Source: Zygaena filipendulae
Lineage: Eukaryota; Arthropoda; Insecta; Lepidoptera; Zygaenidae
Length of the DNA stretch: 64,000 nucleotides
Assembly (NCBI GenBank): GCA_907165275.2
Contig: OU015659.1
Coordinates: 12,566,501-12,630,500, forward strand
Reading direction: 5' to 3'
Positions 61,056 through 64,000 of the stretch are shown piece by piece. A model generated the notes under the pieces. That model worked only from the letters and a program-made list of their open reading frames with translations, was not told where the DNA came from and made no database searches. Position 1 is the stretch's first letter; each line of letters starts with the position of its first letter. Position numbers and translations under genes: made by a program.

Positions 61056-63050
61056 CCGTAGACGTATAGTGCTCGTAAATGGATCACTATTGATCCGTTG
61101 TAGACGTAGGCTGTAGTAGTCCTGGCACGTTCGGCTTTGTTTTCAAAAATAACTTTGCCGGGATAATAATTGGCTAAAGGCCCCGAATCTGCTATCTTGG
61201 GCCATTCCGTTAATTAAAGTTGTATTAAGGTCGAATTAAGTACTCTATTTGTGAGGACATAAAAGAGTAATACAATATAAAAAATTCCAACTTAATTACA
61301 TTTGTTCAATTCGCTTTGTTGTGGCGATCGTCGTGTTTTTACGAGGCGCGCTGATACCGTCAAAAAACATTGTAGTAGGTGCTAAAGTTGTATGAAATTA
61401 CGAGGAGACGCATCCTTCGAGTTTATCGCCGAGTGCTCCAGTTAGTGAGGTGGGTTAGCGCGGCGCGGGAGCGAGGCGGTTGATGTTTTATTGTTGTATG
61501 AATAAGAATGAAACGTTTTATGGCCACATAAATTTGAATAATCTTAAATAACCGCCGAGGAGGGCCGGCTCGCTCCAACCGTCGATCTCGCCTTAAATCT
61601 TTATGTGTAATACTGCCTTTACTATGCTCGTACAACGTACGTAGCCTCAGGTTATTGCTTTATATTGATTTTGAAGATATGATTTGCATGTCATCCGACA
61701 GATTCGGCAGCCACGCCTTTCTGTTAAAGTTATTTTAGTTTGTATTTTCCTGTCAGTATAAATTAACTGCGATTGTGTTGTATTTATTTAAAAAAAAATA
61801 TTTTCTCTCTTTCTCTTTGTTACTTTCAATTTTCACGCAAAAAGATCTTCACCGCTGCTAAATTGACTTAATTACTGACGGATAACAACCTCTGGGTTTA
61901 GAAGCTTGTAATTTTGCACTTAACTCCCTCTAGTAATGTGAGTATGCGTAAGCACTAACAAAGAGTTTTTGGAAAATCATCTCCTGGGGAGGTAAAAATA
62001 ATCATGATACGCGGGATTGGTCCATGTACGCGGGTGAAGTCGTTTCACAACGGGATGAGGATGCAAAATGTGAACTGCGACGATAGACTTAATGATCAAA
62101 TAGTTCCAATCTCCTCAGGAAAAACACTCCCAGCTCGCGGTCCAAACGGACGTGACTACTGAAGTGACGACGTCGAGCTGTGCTTGTTATTATTTCCTCA
62201 CAATTTAAAGCAAAGTGCAAAGTATACAAGAATTGACCGAAGGCCGCAATAGTAACGAGTAGCCTTGGCAAATGAATATTTGAACTCAACTCGGCGGGTC
62301 CTTTTCTTTCAATAATTTATCTCTCTACTCTCGGTTGCTTGATTTTAAGCTTGGACTATAAAGTATTTTAGGAACCTCCCGCGTACATCCATTTAAAGAT
62401 GAAATGTCTTGAGCAAAACATATATAGTTGTGTACATTTTGTAGAATTTAATACGTATATAATATTCTTGGAAGGCGGAGAAGATTTTCTGTGATAAAAC
62501 ACGTTTTTGTGCTTAACTGAGTCGACGAAGTATCTACCACTTCGCTAGGTTTCAATATTCATGTGTGGTACACACTAGAGCCATAACAACCTGTCTGATA
62601 TTGTGGCTTATACTTAACATTTATAGAAAGTCGAAGCAACTGATAGGTGCCTGGATCCAGTGAAGTGGATTTCTTCGTCGATCTCCTTCGGTTTGTGCAT
62701 GGACGTCCATGAACGTCGCAATATAATCCAACTTGTGGTGTTGTAAAACAACTGAATACGCAATCTAACTAAACAACATAATTATTCCGGTATTCCAATT
62801 AACGGCCGTCGAGCGACTGTAGCTCGCTCGGCTCGCGCGACTTGGTCACCAGCAGCACAGTAAAAATTTACCGTGCCAGTATTAACTTATTACTTACCTA
62901 ACCAATATTATAATCTACCAAAAAATAATGCGTTTAAGGCGTTTAAATTGTAAGCAGTAAAAAACCGTGGGGGAGGTTAGGTAGGTATAAATAAGTATTA
63001 TATATTTTTTAGGTTTTACACTAATTATAACTATGGATGTTGGGGCGGGA
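61056..63050. other. Intergenic, almost free of recognised repeats
   Basis: It includes GC-rich patches at 61,445-61,480 and 61,555-61,590 with GTTTTATGGCCACATAAATT between them, and CGAGCGACTGTAGCTCGCTC at about 62,810-62,829. The lack of transposons over 2 kb is unusual here and could mean regulatory DNA. No gene is supported. Confidence 0.4.
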
Positions 63051-63330
63051 TTCAGGCTTCGGACAATAACAAATTGACAGCGCGTGGGACGTGCGGGCCG
63101 CGCGGGACGGGCGCGGGCGGGCGGGTGTGTCGCTCAGTGGAGCCGACAGTGGCACCGGCTGGCGACTGGCGAGCCGCGCCGTCAGTGTCAATGTGACGGC
63201 CAGGGCCCCGGCGGCCGGTCAGCTCTGCGTCAATGACGAGGGTTCCCCGGGGCCCCGCTCTGTCGCGGAGCGCCCCGCTGCCGGATCTCGACAAATTGCT
63301 CACACATTGACATGTTCTCTATAGTTGTTG
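63051..63330 (+). promoter_or_regulatory. CpG-rich block ending in a splice donor, possible first exon
   Basis: A 250-bp GC- and CpG-rich block ends in TATAGTTGTTG|GTAAGTATAT, a near-consensus plus-strand donor at 63,331. The only long frame stops before the donor, so if this is an exon it is untranslated. It could be the 5' end of a gene lying to the right of the window. Confidence 0.35.
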
Positions 63331-63484
63331 GTAAGTATATTGTAAATGACTGGAAAGGTAATTGATTTTATTATTAAAAATGGTTTTTTACTGAAAATAC
63401 CAACATCATTCCACCGACGACAACCACACTGTAGGCCAATAATTATGCTTGCCAATTGTGGTTGTTTTGATGTCAATTTCACAT

Positions 63485-63745
63485 TATAGTCTAGTGGTTA
63501 GCGAACCTGACTGTCAAGCCAGGTGTCGCGGGTTTGATCTCTGCATCGGGTAAACACTTGCTAGTTACTTATATTACACACACACAGTCTGGGTGTTTAG
63601 TGTTTATCATAAGTATGTATTTACAACAAAAAGTATATCAGTATTTCGTATAATAGGTAGGTATCCCGTATCAGTCGTCTGGTACCCATGCATAGTACAA
63701 GCTCGCTTAATTTACAATCCGGTATAGTAATATCTGGGTGATAAT
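63485..63745 (+). mobile_element. tRNA-derived SINE (Asp-like head)
   Basis: The head TAGTCTAGTGGTTAGCGAAC, anticodon-like CTGTCAA and GCGGGTTTGATCTC resemble the A box, anticodon arm and B box of tRNA-Asp, but there is no acceptor stem pairing. The body CAGTCTGGGTGTTTAGTG, GTCTGGTACCCATGCATAG and ACAAGCTCGCTTAA is typical of lepidopteran SINEs. Confidence 0.8.
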
Positions 63746-64000
63746 GCCGTAGCTTTTTTTTCAGCTTATTTCCAAGTATTTTTTTCCCAATAAAAAAAAA
63801 ACTAAAACGAATTAAGCGTAAGCATAAAAATATTTTTTCATATCAAAATAAGTCACTATTTTCATTATTTCTTTTGTACCTTTATTTTGAGTGATGTCGG
63901 GACTTAGCTGTGCTGGGGATATTACGTAGGTAGGTAGGTCTGTAGGGTTGCCTGAGGCGGCGCGCGGCTCGACCTGTTGTCAGTACCGAAATTACCTAAC

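Noticed and set aside
62089..62289. 66-residue minus-strand frame
   Set aside because: Short chance frame without splice or family support.
63485..63560. Functional tRNA-Asp gene
   Set aside because: A- and B-box-like segments are present but the acceptor stem does not pair and a SINE body follows.
1..64000. CRISPR arrays, bacterial operons, riboswitches, integrated virus
   Set aside because: The tandem repeats have no spacers, the gene structure is eukaryotic, and no viral structural or replication gene was seen beyond the copia gag remnant.

Overview
This window is nuclear DNA from an insect, most likely a moth or butterfly (Lepidoptera). The evidence is a multi-exon gene with GT-AG introns that aligns with animal tuberin, GC-rich exons set in AT-rich introns, and dozens of copies of interspersed repeats typical of lepidopteran genomes. 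No operon, bacterial gene or CRISPR array is present. I do not assign a species.

Layout. (1) 1-18,743, minus strand: the 5' two thirds of Tsc2 (gigas/tuberin), the GTPase-activator subunit of the TSC1-TSC2 complex that restrains Rheb and mTORC1. I could place 19 coding exons with consistent splice phases, from the start codon at 18,743 to about residue 1178. The C-terminal third, including the Rap/Ran-GAP domain, lies off the left edge. The introns are crowded with short foldback elements, SINE-like repeats and GC-rich minisatellites, including a CACGTG-bearing minisatellite at the left edge. (2) 18,744-26,879: intergenic, with repeats only. (3) 26,880-35,771: an 8.9-kb element bounded by two identical 215-bp direct repeats (TGTTAG...CTAACA) and a 4-bp ATCT target duplication. 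It has the outline of a recent LTR-retrotransposon insertion, but its interior has no gag/pol reading frame and is built of satellites, duplicated blocks and older transposon pieces. (4) 35,772-38,117: more transposon debris, including a broken copia gag fragment and a 490-bp foldback. (5) 38,118-41,345, plus strand: two tandem intronless genes related to MGAT2 (GlcNAc-transferase II, Golgi N-glycan branching). Both have altered metal-binding motifs and share a GC-rich, about 93 percent identical 251-bp tract suggesting gene conversion. (6) 41,346-64,000: mostly non-coding. It holds one plausible terminal exon of an unrecognised small membrane protein (44,195-44,394), LINE remnants, many foldback elements, a 2-kb inverted duplication (56,261-58,209), GC-rich islands that may be regulatory or untranslated exons, and a tRNA-derived SINE at the right end.

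The Tsc2 and MGAT2-like genes do not form a shared pathway here. Most of the window is a record of transposon activity. The most unusual pieces are the coding-free LTR element with identical ends, the pair of divergent MGAT2-like genes with a homogenised segment, and an interspersed repeat family in which one conserved core carries several unrelated tails.
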